Assembly: GCA_964466745.1 (NCBI GenBank)
Contig: CAYXOX010000030.1
Coordinates: 1 to 25,474 of the forward strand
Origin: CAYXOX01 sp964466745
GTDB taxonomy: Bacteria; Pseudomonadota; Alphaproteobacteria; Rhodobacterales; Rhodobacteraceae
Length of the DNA stretch: 25,474 nucleotides
Reading direction: 5' to 3'
A program made the position numbers and the translations under genes. Every line of letters starts with the position of its first letter. Positions within the stretch are counted from its first letter, which is position 1. The notes beneath the pieces were generated by a model. It was not told where the DNA came from. It searched no databases and worked only from the letters and a program-made list of their open reading frames with translations. Below are positions 25,000-25,474 of the stretch, piece after piece.

Positions 25000-25474
25000 T
25001 CAGTCCGCGTAGACGTGCATGTCGACCTCATGGGCCGGAGGGTAGGGGGCCTTGTCGGCGTAGGCGACGGCCTCTGCCGCGTCCGTCTCGATCTCGGCGT
25101 TCATCGCCTCGATCTCCTCCTCGGTGGCGATGCCCTCGGAGACGAGCCAGGCGCGGAAGCGGATGATCGGGTCCCGGTTCTCCTTCCAATCCTTCTCCTC
25201 GTCCTTCGAGCGGTAGTATTCGCGATTGATGTCGCCCACGTGGTGCCCGTGGTACCGGTAGGTCATCAGCTCCATGAAGAACGGGCCTTCGCCCTTGCGC
25301 GCGCGCGCGACCAGCTTGCGAGAAAGCGCGTTGACGGCGAGCACGTCCTGCCCGTCCACCTGGTGGCTCTCGATCCCGAAGGCCTCGGCGCGCGCCATGA
25401 TGGAGCCGGCGGCGATTTCCTCGGTCCTGGTGTATTCCGAGTAGCCGTTGTTCTCGCAGGCATAGATCACCGGC
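25000..25474 (-). CDS. 2-oxoacid dehydrogenase E1 component, alpha subunit (partial, 5' end outside the window)
   Basis: Only the last 157 codons are in the window; the gene continues past the right edge. The fragment begins with VIYACENNGYSEYTRTEEIA, containing the ENN residues of the ThDP/Mg2+-binding motif (the GDG half is outside). GIESHQVDGQDVLAVNAL and FFMELMTYRYHGHHVGD follow; the RYHGHHVGD block is the conserved phosphorylation-loop-like segment of E1 alpha proteins. The C-terminal part, with SDP-like spacing replaced by KENRDPIIRFRAWLV, is helical and ends HEVDMHVYAD. The form RYHGHHVGD with a mid-length C-terminus is compatible with acetoin- or pyruvate-type E1 alpha. It is the first visible gene of the minus-strand operon, so promoter and any regulator (for example an AcoR-like activator) lie outside the window. 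Confidence 0.9.
   Translation of the reverse strand, partial: PVIYACENNGYSEYTRTEEIAAGSIMARAEAFGIESHQVDGQDVLAVNALSRKLVARARKGEGPFFMELMTYRYHGHHVGDINREYYRSKDEEKDWKENRDPIIRFRAWLVSEGIATEEEIEAMNAEIETDAAEAVAYADKAPYPPAHEVDMHVYAD

Overview
The window looks like a chromosomal segment of a GC-rich alphaproteobacterium, most likely of the Rhodobacteraceae/Roseobacter type. The grounds are the uniformly high GC, the strong third-position bias, the fdsA-fdhD-fdsD order of a soluble NAD-dependent formate dehydrogenase, the long UrtB form, and the fused MrpA-MrpB antiporter subunit typical of alphaproteobacteria. Three runs of exactly 10 N (4519-4528, 8409-8418, 14499-14508) show a scaffolded draft assembly; each lies inside a gene. 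No family assignment was checked by a search; all are read from sequence motifs.

Layout. (1) 38-4042, + strand: the distal part of a formate dehydrogenase operon (fdsA, fdhD/fdsC, fdsD), with overlapping genes; fdsG and fdsB would lie upstream of the window. (2) 4039-4939, - strand: a LysR-type regulator broken by a gap, convergent with fdsD and divergent from urtA. (3) 5072-10994, + strand: a complete urea ABC transporter operon, urtABCDE, with a strong hairpin between urtA and urtB; no urease gene is in the window. (4) 11022-12125, - strand: a decayed RTX-like (calcium-binding beta-roll) gene that keeps one reading frame but carries three in-frame stops. (5) 12228-12968, - strand: a stand-alone SDR oxidoreductase, then about 450 bp with no recognisable gene. 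(6) 13425-19446, + strand: a complete Mrp-type Na+/H+ antiporter operon, mrpAB-C-D-E-F-G, in which mrpA is damaged by an assembly junction. (7) 19472-25474, - strand: an operon, entering from the right edge, for a 2-oxoacid dehydrogenase complex: E1 alpha (partial), E1 beta, a protein with two lipoyl domains and an inactivated-looking E2 fold, an aldehyde dehydrogenase, a lipoyl-less catalytic E2, and a KduD-like SDR.

How the genes work together. Formate oxidation yields NADH; the Urt system imports urea as a nitrogen source; Mrp exports Na+ in exchange for H+, fitting a marine or alkaline/saline life style. The right-hand operon appears to oxidise a 2-oxo compound to an acyl-CoA and to process an aldehyde and a hydroxy-acid or sugar acid. 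Its substrate cannot be read from the sequence. Its divided E2 (lipoyl carrier on one protein, active acyltransferase on another) is the most unusual functional arrangement here. No tRNA, rRNA, CRISPR array, insertion sequence, phage gene or replication origin was seen.
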